Positions 42,465 to 51,702 of a DNA stretch of 64,000 nucleotides are shown one piece after another. The translations under genes and the position numbers were made by a program. The notes beneath the pieces were generated by a model. That model did not search any database and was not told where the DNA came from. It saw only the letters and a program-made list of their open reading frames with translations. Positions within the stretch are counted from its first letter, which is position 1, and every line of letters starts with the position of its first letter. This stretch comes from JAHBNG01 sp039028975 (GTDB taxonomy: Bacteria > Chloroflexota > Anaerolineae > Caldilineales > Caldilineaceae), in NCBI GenBank assembly GCA_039028975.1, contig JBCCHB010000076.1:13851-77850 (forward strand), written 5' to 3'.

Positions 42465-43475
42465 TTAGGCTGTTGAGCGTTGACGCCGTTGCTCACTATA
42501 GTAGTTGGCCACCATGACGATAAGAAGCAGCGCACCCCAGGCAAACTGGCGGAAAAAGATGGCCGAGCTTGAACCAGAGAGTTGGAGCATCAGCATATTC
42601 AGACCCGTTGAGAGAAATTGTAAACAGAGGATTGCTAGAACGAGGCCTGTAATGGTGCCAACCCCACCAGTATAGGAGATCCCACCCAAAATAGCAATGA
42701 GCACTGTTAGCAGGATAAATGATTCTCCAAAGTCAGGCTTAGCAGAATTGGCCCGGGCCACAAAGACAATCCCGGCCACGCCAGCCAACAGACCTGCCAG
42801 CCAGTACGTGCGCATCAGCACCTTCGCATTGTGGATGCCCGAAAAGAGGGCTGCCCTTGGGTTTGTCCCCAGCATGTAGACATTAAAACCCCAGGTAGTC
42901 CGATTGAGTAGCAGAGAGAAGACGAGAACCAGAACCAAGAAAACAATCACCGGAATCGGCACGCCACCAATGGCACTATTGCCCAGCCAAGCCAATTGTG
43001 ATGTCCCAATCGCGGGGCCGCCAGTCATAACAAAGCCCAAACCTGTATAAAGCGAGCCCGTTCCCAACGTGGCCAAAATCGGTGTAATCCCAATGTGAGA
43101 GACGCAGAAACCATTAAATAACCCGCAGATAGAGCCGACAACCATCGCCGTACCCATAGCCAGCGGGACAACCAGCGCCGGAGCCATGCCTACACCCTCA
43201 TCGCCACCCAGGCGCGTTAAGACAAGGGCCGCAAAGATGGCGGACAAGTTGGCCGTACCCACGACCGACAGATCAATGCCTCCTGTAAGCATGGTCACCA
43301 TAATGGCAATGGCCAAAATGCCAAACTCTGGAAATTGGACGGCCATAGATTGCATGTTACGAACCGTGAAAAACTTTCCCGGCAATAGGAAGCTAAACGC
43401 AGCAAATATGGCAATGGCGATCAGGAATAAGCGGAGGATAGAGTTGTCTCTTACTAGTCGGTTTATCGATCCCAT
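42465..43475 (-). CDS. Rbs-type sugar ABC transporter permease (second)
   Basis: About 336 residues, inner membrane, BPD_transp_2 (RbsC/AraH) family. Many hydrophobic segments; signature GILAIAIMVTMLTGGIDLSVVGTANLSA and GSICGLFNGFCVSHIGITPILATLGTGSLYTGLGF. ATG at 43475 chosen: AGGAA nine bases upstream and no overlap into the previous gene; the longer frame from 43526 would overlap it by 47 bases. With the other permease it probably forms a heterodimer. Confidence 0.88.
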   Translation of the reverse strand: MGSINRLVRDNSILRLFLIAIAIFAAFSFLLPGKFFTVRNMQSMAVQFPEFGILAIAIMVTMLTGGIDLSVVGTANLSAIFAALVLTRLGGDEGVGMAPALVVPLAMGTAMVVGSICGLFNGFCVSHIGITPILATLGTGSLYTGLGFVMTGGPAIGTSQLAWLGNSAIGGVPIPVIVFLVLVLVFSLLLNRTTWGFNVYMLGTNPRAALFSGIHNAKVLMRTYWLAGLLAGVAGIVFVARANSAKPDFGESFILLTVLIAILGGISYTGGVGTITGLVLAILCLQFLSTGLNMLMLQLSGSSSAIFFRQFAWGALLLIVMVANYYSEQRRQRSTA

Positions 43476-43479
43476 AAGT

Positions 43480-44454
43480 TTAGGTTCCTGTACGACGAGC
43501 CTGAATGGCCGGAATGCCCGTTCCAATCAAAATAATCGCACCAATAACGACCCGCTGCCAGACGGACGGCACGCCAATGAGGATCAAGCTATTGTTCATA
43601 ATGACCACCAAGGCGACTCCAAGCAGCGTTCCGACTACGGTACCACGTCCGCCGGTTAACTGAGCACCGCCCAGCACCACTGCGGCAATCACGTTTAGCT
43701 CACTGCCCACAATATCCTGGGGATTTGCCTGCCGGTTGAGTGCCCCAAACATCATACCAGCTAAGCCAGAGAGCAGCCCCACAAATCCGTAGATAAAGTA
43801 CTCGATCCGCACAACGTTGAAACCAGCTCGTTCAGCCGCCTCGCGTGCACCACCCAAAGCATAAACGCCGCGCCCTAGCATGGTGTAATCGAGCAGTAGC
43901 CACACGACTATGGCCAAGGCAAACATGATAAAAATTGCGGGGTGCAAATTTGCCACACCTCGCTCCAGGGGCACAGTAATCAGCGACGTACGGGCGAAAG
44001 CTGTCATACTCGGTGGAATGTCGCGAATGATCTGATTCCCAATGGCAAAGAGCAAGAACCCGTGAAACATGCTCAGGGTACCCAGCGTTACAATCAACGT
44101 TGGTAGCTTAAAACGGGCAATGAAAAAGGCATTGATTAGCCCCAATCCTAAGCCGATTATCGCAGCAATCAAAAAAGCTAACCAAATCGGTGCATTCGGT
44201 GCAACAGCTAGCAGAATCTTTACAGTGGAATAGAGGCTAAAGACGGCCACGGCTGTGAATGAAACGTCAATTCCACCAGACACAATCACCATGAGCACGC
44301 CCAAGGCAAAGATGCCAATGACCGTCGTACTTCGTAGCAGATCAAAGAGATTACCCACCGTAAAGAAGACTGGATTCAAGAAGCCGATCAGCAGGCACAG
44401 TCCTACAATCGTCAGGGCGACCAACGTCTCGATTCGGGTGATAAAGGGACTCAA
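43480..44454 (-). CDS. Rbs-type sugar ABC transporter permease (first)
   Basis: 324 residues, inner membrane, same RbsC-like family. IGIFALGVLMVIVSGGIDVSFTAVAVFSLYS and GLGLGLINAFFIARFKLPTLIVTLGTLSMFHGFLLF are the family signatures. The start overlaps the ATPase gene stop by four bases (ATGA). Two permease genes, one double ATPase and one binding protein is the layout seen for AI-2, rhamnose and ribose-type importers. Confidence 0.9.
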   Translation of the reverse strand: MSPFITRIETLVALTIVGLCLLIGFLNPVFFTVGNLFDLLRSTTVIGIFALGVLMVIVSGGIDVSFTAVAVFSLYSTVKILLAVAPNAPIWLAFLIAAIIGLGLGLINAFFIARFKLPTLIVTLGTLSMFHGFLLFAIGNQIIRDIPPSMTAFARTSLITVPLERGVANLHPAIFIMFALAIVVWLLLDYTMLGRGVYALGGAREAAERAGFNVVRIEYFIYGFVGLLSGLAGMMFGALNRQANPQDIVGSELNVIAAVVLGGAQLTGGRGTVVGTLLGVALVVIMNNSLILIGVPSVWQRVVIGAIILIGTGIPAIQARRTGT

Positions 44455-45953
44455 TTTGGCACGCTCTCGATTAATTTGGCAGTCAGTTCCTGCTCGGTTG
44501 TCTGATTAGAAGCAACTTCACCCTCAATCCGTCCTTGGCGCATCAATAATATACGGTTGCAGGTCTGGAGAAGCTCAGGAATATCGTCCGAGATGACTAG
44601 CAACCCCATCCCGTCCTCAGCCAATGCCCGTATCATGGTTTGGAGTTGGGTCTTGGAGCCAATATCAACCCCGACCGTGGGGCCGTTCAAAATCATGAGT
44701 TGGGGTTTGCTGGCCAGCCATTTGGCCAACACCACCCGCTGCTGGTTCCCACCAGATAGAGTCTTGGCTGGCAGTCTGGGATCATCGGTTTTAATGCTTA
44801 GCGAATCGACCCATTCGTCTACTTGGCTCCCAATCTGCCTAGGATCCGTTAATCCCAAAAAGCCTCGTAGATGGTCAATAATCCGTACAATCACATTCTG
44901 CCCAATAGAGCGGTCCAGGAAGAGCCCTTCTGTCAGGCGATCCTCTGGGACGTACCCAATCCCGTGAGCAATGGCATCTTGGGTCGATTCTATTTGGATG
45001 GGTTTTCCATTGAGCGCAATTTGACCTCCATCAATCGGAATCATGCCAAAGAGGGCCAGAGCCAAATCGGTCCGTCCGGAACCGAGCAGTCCGGCAACTC
45101 CCACGATTTCCCCTGCCCGTAATTCAAACGAGATATTACTTAAACGCTGGGCCACAGTTAAATCACGTACCTGTAACAGCAGTGGACTCTCCGAATTACC
45201 GGTGTAGGTGTAGGCATCCTGGCTAACGGCAAGCCCAGTCATCTCATAGACCAAGCGTTCGTTGTCGTACTCATCCCGATTACCCACGCTTACGTTCTGG
45301 CCATTGCGCATGACCACGATCCGCTCTGAGATCTCCAAGACCTCATTGAGTTTATGGGAGACAAATAGGAAGGCAATCCCTTGGGCTTGAAGCTTGTGAA
45401 TCACCTCAAAGAGGGCACGAATCTCTCGCTCTGTCAGGGCAGTGGTTGGCTCATCCATAATGATGAGCTGGGCATTCTGTCGCAGCGCCTTGGAGATGGC
45501 GATCAACTGCTTGTTAGCAACCGACTCCTCCTCTACCCGCGCACCCAACGGAATATCGACCCCAATTTGAGCCAGCGCCTCTGTGGCAATCTGGCGTACC
45601 TGTCGCCAATTGACCCAGCGCTTCCCATCAGCCAGTTCTTCATTCAGCGCAATATTCTCGGCCACCGTCAAGTTGGGGAAGAGGGAAAAGTCCTGATAGA
45701 TCACCTGAACCCCTTCGCGAATTGAGTCAATTGGATTCAGCTTCTCAAACGTTTTTCCATTGAGCATCACTGAGCCAGAGTCATACGCATAGACACCAGC
45801 AATAATCTTAATGAGCGTGGATTTCCCACAACCATTCTCACCCACTAAACAGTGGATCTTGCCCCGCTCAACCTCTAGATCTACACCCCGTAAGGCTTGA
45901 ACACCAGCAAATGATTTCTTTATGTTGGTTAGTTTAAGGAGAACATCGATCAT
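44451..45953 (-). CDS. Rbs/Mgl-type sugar ABC transporter ATPase, two nucleotide-binding domains
   Basis: 500 residues. First domain: Walker A GENGCGKSTL (about 38-47), Walker B LIIMDEPTTAL. Second domain: weak P-loop GLLGSGRTDL (about 283-292), signature TLSGGNQQRVVLAKWL, and Walker B written LMILNGPTVGVDIGSK, so the usual Asp-Glu is Asn-Gly. Only the first domain is likely to hydrolyse ATP fully; a degenerate second site is known in this CUT2 class. It is the second gene of the operon, 376 bases after the binding protein. Confidence 0.92.
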   Translation of the reverse strand: MIDVLLKLTNIKKSFAGVQALRGVDLEVERGKIHCLVGENGCGKSTLIKIIAGVYAYDSGSVMLNGKTFEKLNPIDSIREGVQVIYQDFSLFPNLTVAENIALNEELADGKRWVNWRQVRQIATEALAQIGVDIPLGARVEEESVANKQLIAISKALRQNAQLIIMDEPTTALTEREIRALFEVIHKLQAQGIAFLFVSHKLNEVLEISERIVVMRNGQNVSVGNRDEYDNERLVYEMTGLAVSQDAYTYTGNSESPLLLQVRDLTVAQRLSNISFELRAGEIVGVAGLLGSGRTDLALALFGMIPIDGGQIALNGKPIQIESTQDAIAHGIGYVPEDRLTEGLFLDRSIGQNVIVRIIDHLRGFLGLTDPRQIGSQVDEWVDSLSIKTDDPRLPAKTLSGGNQQRVVLAKWLASKPQLMILNGPTVGVDIGSKTQLQTMIRALAEDGMGLLVISDDIPELLQTCNRILLMRQGRIEGEVASNQTTEQELTAKLIESVPN

Positions 45954-46077
45954 GATGATAAAGGTGGCAGAGTTGCAAATTGCAAGGGTAATGGGGAAAT
46001 GGATGATATAGAGGGAGATGAGGCCAAAAAGTGTAATGGCTTTTCATGGATATCAAGGAGCTAATACAATAATTAAT

Positions 46078-46133
46078 GGTTGAATGGTTGAATGGTTGAA
46101 TGGTTGAATGGTTGAATGGTTGAATGGTTGAAT
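46078..46133. repeat. Tandem array of seven perfect GGTTGAAT octamers
   Basis: Seven identical 8-base units with no spacer. The same octamer occurs twice near 57740-57756 in a related intergenic block. Perfect identity means recent expansion, so copy number probably varies between strains. Confidence 0.95.
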
Positions 46134-46228
46134 TTGTGAATTGTTAATGGAATGCGGTTGGTCGGTGGAGCTATCTTCACACAACAAGATCACACCACTG
46201 ACCCATTAACCATTCACAAACTCATTAT

Positions 46229-46313
46229 TATACTCAGCTCCGTTTGAAAACAGGTGTTTGGTCTCTCTGGTAGAGCTTGGGAAAACACCTGTTTTCAGAA
46301 CGACCGCAGTATA
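46229..46313. repeat. Repeat family A, copy 5 (full length, 85 bp, inverted loop)
   Basis: Left end TATACTCAGCTCCGTTTGAA and right end AGAACGACCGCAGTATA as in copy A4. Inner arms AAAACAGGTGTTT / AAACACCTGTTTT variants. The loop GGTCTCTCTGGTAGAGCTT is the reverse complement of the A4 loop. Confidence 0.9.
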
Positions 46314-46329
46314 ACATCGGATTTACCCC

Positions 46330-47394
46330 TTAGAACGGATAATCTCCGGCAGTCTCTGCATCTACATAAACCTGAGCATTACCATACAAAACATTGCCTA
46401 CAGCTCGCAGATTCTCATAGCCAGGGATGCCTAAATCTGTGCCTTCGCCGATGGTCTCACCAGCCATGTGCATCATAGCGATTTTGTTACATGCTTCGCC
46501 AGCTACCGCCGGATCCCAGAAGCCAATGGCGTCAATAGCACCCGTGGTAAGCAGATCGCCAGCAATTGAGGGTAGGCTTGTACCAACAACCGCAACCTCG
46601 TCCTGAAGACCCGCTTCTTCAATTGCCTGCCCAATGCCAGCTACGTCAGTTGACGCGCTGCCTTGCATCCCTTTGGTATTGGGGAAAGCTTTCAGAACTT
46701 CCTTCGCCTTTTCGTACGCATTTTGGGCGTCATCAAAGGTCTCATTCTTATCACCCACCAACGTCATATTCGGGTAGGCTTCAAGCTGCCGAGCAATGGC
46801 ACCGTCTACCCACTGGTTATGCGTCTCGGAACCAAGGCTACCGACGAAGACAGCGTACTCACCCTCTTCGCCCATCTCAGCTGCCAACTGATCCATCAAA
46901 CCAGCACCAAAGGCCTCATTGTCAAACGCTTCGATGTTGTAGTGCATGTTCTGCTGGCTTGATGCCTCATGGGTCACAACCGTGATCCCTGCTTCCATAG
47001 CCTTTTGCAAAACTGGCTCAAGCTGGGTTGGATCCATGGGAATCACGCAGAGGGCCGAGACGCTCTGAGCAATCAGATCTTCAATAATCGGAATCTGCTG
47101 GGCCGCGTCTGCTTCTGCCGGACCCACCAATGAGGCATTGATGGCATTGTCTTCGCCAAATTTCTTCACGCCCTCTTCCATGCGGTTGAACCAGTTAATA
47201 CCAGCAATCTTCACCACCGTGGTAAAGACCTGATCACCACCACTGCTCTCCTCACCTGCTGACTCACTATCTGCATCAGCACTCGCGTCGGACTCCATCG
47301 ACTCGCCCGTTGGCTCCATAGTCGTCACACATGAGGACAAGACGAGTCCCATAATCAACAAAAGTGATAGAATACCAAGAAATCTTCGATTCAC
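46330..47394 (-). CDS. Rbs-type sugar-binding lipoprotein (periplasmic-binding family 4)
   Basis: 354 residues from a GTG start. Signal NRRFLGILSLLLIMGLVLSSC with lipobox Cys about 22, then an acidic Ser/Asp/Glu linker. Mature protein: AGINWFNRMEEGVKKFGED, IIEDLIAQSVSALCVIPMDPTQLEPVLQKA, VVTHEASSQQNMHYNIEAFDNEAFG, typical of ribose/rhamnose/AI-2-type binders. GTG at 47394 chosen because AGAGGAG lies six bases upstream and gives a normal signal peptide; the longer frame to 47496 runs into repeat B3. Promoter-proximal gene of the importer operon. Confidence 0.9.
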   Translation of the reverse strand: MNRRFLGILSLLLIMGLVLSSCVTTMEPTGESMESDASADADSESAGEESSGGDQVFTTVVKIAGINWFNRMEEGVKKFGEDNAINASLVGPAEADAAQQIPIIEDLIAQSVSALCVIPMDPTQLEPVLQKAMEAGITVVTHEASSQQNMHYNIEAFDNEAFGAGLMDQLAAEMGEEGEYAVFVGSLGSETHNQWVDGAIARQLEAYPNMTLVGDKNETFDDAQNAYEKAKEVLKAFPNTKGMQGSASTDVAGIGQAIEEAGLQDEVAVVGTSLPSIAGDLLTTGAIDAIGFWDPAVAGEACNKIAMMHMAGETIGEGTDLGIPGYENLRAVGNVLYGNAQVYVDAETAGDYPF

Positions 47395-47860
47395 GATTAG
47401 CTCCTCTAGTGTTGGCTCATTAGGCAAAAGATCCATCATCCGGCCATGGTACCTAGCTTCATATGAAAAGAGGCGACCTACTCTATAGATGGCCAATAAA
47501 GTTCTGTCTTCCCTTCTCAGGAACCCCCAGAATAGATCCGAGAAGAGTCAGGACAAGACTTTTCTGGCAAAGTATAAGGTAGCCATCTGAGCCGCACGAA
47601 CGCAGATAGTGGCTATCGAAGACGAGTATCTTTATGGAGCCTGATAAGCACATAGTTTGTAGAAATGAAAAAGGTGTTTCACTGTAAGTTCGCTTTGGGG
47701 GCACGTAACCAGCGAACAGATACAGAGGGCTATACAATAATCCAAGGGTACCCCAATTGTCAAAAGAGATGGGCAGCAAATCGACCAGCGGATTTTGGTT
47801 GAGAGTAAATGGGTACGATGGGAGCGGATTCCGGATTTGACTGACAGAATAAGAGGCCTA
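47395..47860. other. Gene-free stretch with repeat B3
   Basis: Upstream region of the Rbs operon. Apart from repeat B3 no conserved feature was recognised. Confidence 0.4.
47482..47576. repeat. Repeat family B, copy 3 (reverse orientation)
   Basis: Starts TCTATAGATGGCCA, ends GACTTTTCTGGCAAAGTATA. Reverse complement of copies B1 and B2. No gene starts at the TATA-side end here. Confidence 0.85.
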
Positions 47861-48964
47861 CTATCCTACAATCAGTGGATGAGGGTAGATCTGGTTGAAG
47901 AGATATCCTTCCAGATTAAAGGGAACCTCTTCGGGTTGGCTATGGCCAAACTCATCGGTGGCTCGGGTCAAAATGGCCCATTTGCCTGGTATTGCGTTCC
48001 ATTCAAAGGCAAAGCGTACCCACGCATACTGAAGGTTAGGAGGTAATAGGGTTGCTGGCTGCCAATCAGTCGTTTCTCCTGCTTCATTCCTGACGCACCA
48101 CTCGACTTGGCTTAGGCGGCCATGAGGAGAGCGGGCCACACCGCAGATCTCTTGCACACCAGGTTGAAGAGGGGCGTTCCAAGGATGCGCCAGTGAACTT
48201 TTGACATTCTGGGTGGTAATCGTGCCGCCCCGTGCGGGGGCATATTCATCGGCCGGCCACTCTGGTCCTACCAAAACATAGTTTTTCGTATTGCGCTGCA
48301 CCCAGATCTTCTGGCTAGAGACGGTGATCGAGCCAACCCATTTGACGCTGTTGGAGCCGATCCAGCCGGGGACAAGCAGGCGCACCGGAAAACCGTGATC
48401 AGGGGGTAACAGCTCGCCATTCATCAGATAGGCTAGAATAGTATCAGGATCCAGGGCCTTTTCAATCGGTATGGGTCTGCTAATGCCCCCTTCCGGTGCC
48501 TCCTTATCCAATCCCTTGGGATTCACGTCTACAGCTGATGACTTGACTCCAGCCAACTCTAATACGGTATGTAATGAGACCCCGGTCCAAATTGCATTGC
48601 CTACGCCACCAAGCATCCAGGGCGTCATGTTCAGCTCATCCGATTGGCTCTGCTTGCCCAGAACTTCTTTAAACAAATTACGCTGACTCCCTGCACACTC
48701 CAAATATGAAATCACCGTATGAGCGGGCAACTTCAGCAGATCATCCAGGGTCAATTGAAGGGTGCGTTCCACCCCATCGCCCGTAATCTCCAGCACGTAT
48801 TTGGCTGGATCAATCATAGGCGTTTTGACGCTATTGCAGACAAAGAAATGTTCGGCTGGTGTAATAAATGAGGTGAAAAGATTGGCCGGTGTCTCTAGGC
48901 TGTCTGAGTGGCAGATCAGCTTCTCTGTGGATTTTACCCAAGACGGGTCTGCGTTGCCTTTCAT
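47861..48964 (-). CDS. Sulfite oxidase-like molybdopterin oxidoreductase
   Basis: 367 residues, two domains: Moco-binding oxidoreductase fold (about 60-250) and the C-terminal dimerisation domain (about 270-367). The Mo-ligand Cys is in ISYLECAGSQRNLF. Also seen: GGVGNAIWTGVSLHTVLELAG and GFPVRLLVPGWIGSNSVKWVGSI. No Tat signal and no haem domain, so it resembles cytoplasmic or unsorted SorA/SUOX relatives; sulfite is only one possible substrate. ATG at 48964 (MKGNADPSW) chosen, just clear of the upstream gene; AGAGGAG lies upstream. It trails the Bat operon. Confidence 0.88.
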   Translation of the reverse strand: MKGNADPSWVKSTEKLICHSDSLETPANLFTSFITPAEHFFVCNSVKTPMIDPAKYVLEITGDGVERTLQLTLDDLLKLPAHTVISYLECAGSQRNLFKEVLGKQSQSDELNMTPWMLGGVGNAIWTGVSLHTVLELAGVKSSAVDVNPKGLDKEAPEGGISRPIPIEKALDPDTILAYLMNGELLPPDHGFPVRLLVPGWIGSNSVKWVGSITVSSQKIWVQRNTKNYVLVGPEWPADEYAPARGGTITTQNVKSSLAHPWNAPLQPGVQEICGVARSPHGRLSQVEWCVRNEAGETTDWQPATLLPPNLQYAWVRFAFEWNAIPGKWAILTRATDEFGHSQPEEVPFNLEGYLFNQIYPHPLIVG

Positions 48965-48983
48965 CAGTCTAATTGCTCCTCTC

Positions 48984-49832
48984 TTAGCCACTATCTGTAA
49001 TCTGAACAAGCCCTACGGTTTCCGCAGGTACCCAGCCTTGAAGTTCATCGCCGGGCAGCGCCAATCGAAGCCACTGACCCCTGGTCTCCAGAATGGTGAT
49101 CTTGGCCCCAGCGTGTAAGGTGAATTCGGTAATGTTGTTGGGATTTGGACCACTCAACACGTCCACTTCGCTGGCCAACAGAATTCCTTGTGGGCGAGTC
49201 TGATCCGCATAGACCCGTACGCCCAAGAGCAGGACAGAACTCACTAACACAAGCGCTGTGAGAATTACGCCATACCATGTGATTTCGCGTAGTCTTGGTG
49301 AGGCGGAAACATATCGATTGAGAACAATCCACAACAATACCACGACAAACCAAGAGCACAACCCCAATAGCGCCATTTCATTTAGCGTCAACCAGCGACT
49401 TGTCGTTAAGGCCGCTTGGCCAATCAGCGATTCACGTTGGGCTTCATACCGGTCAGCAGCTTGGCTATTGGCTAACCTTAAATTGGCGCGCAGATCTGAA
49501 TCGCGTGGAATCAGCAGAACCGCCCGTTCGTAATTAAGAATGGCACGTCCCAGATCATTTTCCTTATAGTATGCATTGGCCAAATTGAAGAAGAGACGTC
49601 CGTCCCGAACCCCTTGACTAACTAGCCCTTCGTATGTAAGCGCGGCTTCTGCAAATCGACCTTCATCGTAGAGGCGATTCCCAGCCTCCATTGTTTCCTT
49701 AGGTGCTTCATTCGCTTGTCCTTGGGCTGCTATATCGTTGGCTTGCATTCCAAGGAGAATGAATAGCGAGAGCAGTACCCTCATCAGCCCTATCAGCAGT
49801 CTCTTAAACATAAATAGCGTTCTATCATTCAT
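48984..49832 (-). CDS. BatE-like protein: TPR repeats, membrane helices and SH3b domain
   Basis: About 282 residues. Signal or anchor helix near the start (LLIGLMRVLLSLFILLGMQA), TPR units (AGNRLYDEGRFAEAALTYEGLV, LFFNLANAYYKENDLGRAILNYERAV), two membrane helices, then a C-terminal bacterial SH3 domain (VDVLSGPNPNNITEFTLHAGAKITI ... GWVPAETVGLV). The frame opens at 49886 but would overlap batD; 49832 begins three bases after the batD stop, and 49811 is also possible. Likely a scaffold of the Bat complex. Confidence 0.82.
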   Translation of the reverse strand: MNDRTLFMFKRLLIGLMRVLLSLFILLGMQANDIAAQGQANEAPKETMEAGNRLYDEGRFAEAALTYEGLVSQGVRDGRLFFNLANAYYKENDLGRAILNYERAVLLIPRDSDLRANLRLANSQAADRYEAQRESLIGQAALTTSRWLTLNEMALLGLCSWFVVVLLWIVLNRYVSASPRLREITWYGVILTALVLVSSVLLLGVRVYADQTRPQGILLASEVDVLSGPNPNNITEFTLHAGAKITILETRGQWLRLALPGDELQGWVPAETVGLVQITDSG

Positions 49833-49834
49833 AG

Positions 49835-51682
49835 CTATGGCAAAGCTTGTTCTAGTGCGTTCAAAAGTGAGGTTACTTCGGACCAAATTGTCTCAGGGGT
49901 GTGGCTGCTCTGACCTGGTGCAAACCGACTCATTTCACTAAATGCTAACAGGTGCTGTATACGAGCGACTACTTGGTCTTCTATACCTTCTTCTCGCAGC
50001 TTTAGCCCTAACTCGGTATGGGTTAACCCAGAGACCGATACCGCCAATTTATCATCCAAGTAGGTCATCAATACCTGGCTAGCGCTGCTCGCTGGATCCG
50101 CATGAGCTGCTTTGGCTTGCTTGAGCTGCCGTTGAGCCTGGCGCAATGCACGGGAACGGCGGGCTTCAATCGGATTTGTAAGTAACGTACTTTGGCGCTG
50201 CCTTAGCCGCCAATCACCAACCAGTAAGGCCAATGGCCCTAGCCACAGGAGCCAGAATGCAGGACGTTGGGTTAGTGGACGGGTGTTCTGAGCCAACAAG
50301 GCGGGTACCGCCTTAATGTAACGAATATCGGCATCGAGTGAATGTACATCACCTGGTGCTGTCCGTATTGTTTCATTCCTAGGAAGGGGGGACGGCACCT
50401 GGAGCGCTTCACCTTCAACACGAATACGAATGGGTGAACTGGCTGTGGTTTGATATGCATTGACTTGGGGATCGAAGTAAATGTACTGAATCGCAGGTAG
50501 CTCATACTCACCCGGTTGAACTGGAACGAGTAGCTGCTCAATGGCAAGATTGCCCCGTAAGATGCCATCCGATATATGAGTATTAGACTGAGTTGTACTA
50601 TCGAAGGCTCGCCATGTCGGTAGGGTCGGTAAATTCACTTCCCCAAAGGCTTCAAAATTGCCGGTGCCTTCTAAGAGAATTTGCAGCGTCACTGGCTCGT
50701 CGACTTGCACTGTCAACAAATTCTCGCTACTCGCGGGAGCGCTATCAGAATCGCTTTCCGCATCACTTTGTGCCGTGGCGGACAAAGTAAGTTGGCCAAC
50801 TGAGCCACTGAAATCCTCTGGAATGGGTTCAGGCAGGGGCTTTACGTTGACAATGATCGGCTCCGTCTGTAACTGAAACCCTTTCTGAAAGATCGAGTTG
50901 GGAACAGAGAGTTTGGCTGGTTCAATCGTATTTTCACCGATGACTGTTGGAAAGAGTATGGTGCGTAATTCAGTTACGCGATAGCCCCGATTATCAACTT
51001 GCTGGGTAAACGACTGTTGATCAACTTCCTCCTGATTCCAAAAACCAGTAAAATCCGGCCCATCATACTCTGGAGTATCAAAGAGCGAAACACCCTGATA
51101 GAGGCGGAAAGAGTAGGTAACCTGTTCCCCAAGATAAGGAGCCGGATTATCTACAGATGCCTCAACGAAGATGTCGTTGTTGGTTGAAGCATTGGATACT
51201 TGATCCGCCGCCTGATCTCCACTGCTTCCTTGGGGTGGTGTGGCCGAGGCTGACACCTGGACGGTCAGTTGCTCAGTAGAATAGGACTGGCCATCTACCT
51301 CAACTGAGATTGGTGGGATTACGAGTTCACCTTCCCGAGTTGGTTGGAGTGTGAAACGGTAGGAGACCTGACTGCTGATTTTGCCTCCGACAATATTTGT
51401 CTGGGAAGCACTGCTTGTCCGAACGACTGCCAACCCATCTATCACAGGCAGAGGGGGACGAAGCGAGTTGCCCCCTTCTACCGTGATAATCAGGTTGACA
51501 GTTTGGTTTAATGAGATTGCTTTTCGATCAACTTGAGCCGTAACAGGTGATGATTGTGCATAGGCCAGAATGGGTTGGGCGGCCAAAAAGATAAATGCAA
51601 ATGAAATTCCTGCACAGAATCGCAGGAAAATGATGGCACGGTTTGAACAAGTTGACGAACAAATTGACAGACGATTCCACAT
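49835..51682 (-). CDS. batD: BatD-family protein (oxygen tolerance)
   Basis: 615 residues. Signal peptide (AIIFLRFCAGISFAFIFLAAQ), then a large extracytoplasmic beta-rich region with BatD-type repeats: VTAQVDRKAISLNQTVNLIITVEG, YRFTLQPTREGELVIPPISVEVDG, EQVTYSFRLYQGVSLFDTPEYDGPDFTGFW. One membrane helix about 470-490 (AFWLLWLGPLALLVGDW) and a cytoplasmic helical tail. ATG at 51682 chosen. In Bacteroides and Leptospira BatD works with BatA/B in oxidative-stress and envelope tolerance. Confidence 0.88.
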   Translation of the reverse strand: MWNRLSICSSTCSNRAIIFLRFCAGISFAFIFLAAQPILAYAQSSPVTAQVDRKAISLNQTVNLIITVEGGNSLRPPLPVIDGLAVVRTSSASQTNIVGGKISSQVSYRFTLQPTREGELVIPPISVEVDGQSYSTEQLTVQVSASATPPQGSSGDQAADQVSNASTNNDIFVEASVDNPAPYLGEQVTYSFRLYQGVSLFDTPEYDGPDFTGFWNQEEVDQQSFTQQVDNRGYRVTELRTILFPTVIGENTIEPAKLSVPNSIFQKGFQLQTEPIIVNVKPLPEPIPEDFSGSVGQLTLSATAQSDAESDSDSAPASSENLLTVQVDEPVTLQILLEGTGNFEAFGEVNLPTLPTWRAFDSTTQSNTHISDGILRGNLAIEQLLVPVQPGEYELPAIQYIYFDPQVNAYQTTASSPIRIRVEGEALQVPSPLPRNETIRTAPGDVHSLDADIRYIKAVPALLAQNTRPLTQRPAFWLLWLGPLALLVGDWRLRQRQSTLLTNPIEARRSRALRQAQRQLKQAKAAHADPASSASQVLMTYLDDKLAVSVSGLTHTELGLKLREEGIEDQVVARIQHLLAFSEMSRFAPGQSSHTPETIWSEVTSLLNALEQALP

Positions 51683-51702
51683 AGTATCTATGAACTCACC
51701 CC

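Larger units (their letters stand above)
45954..46329. other. Intergenic region of the Rbs operon, filled with repeats
   Basis: Between the binding protein and ATPase genes. Holds the octamer array at 46078-46133, then sequence (46134-46217) whose ends TTTGTGAATTGTTAATGG and CACTGACCCATTAACCATTC recur near 57733-57776, then repeat A5. It may stop or slow transcription past the binding protein gene. Confidence 0.5.

Noticed and set aside
46078..46133. Short tandem repeats resembling a CRISPR array
   Set aside because: Units are contiguous octamers with no spacers and no cas genes.
47395..47496. N-terminal extension of the Rbs-type binding protein to 47496
   Set aside because: It would put residues before the signal peptide and run into repeat B3; the GTG at 47394 has a strong ribosome binding site.
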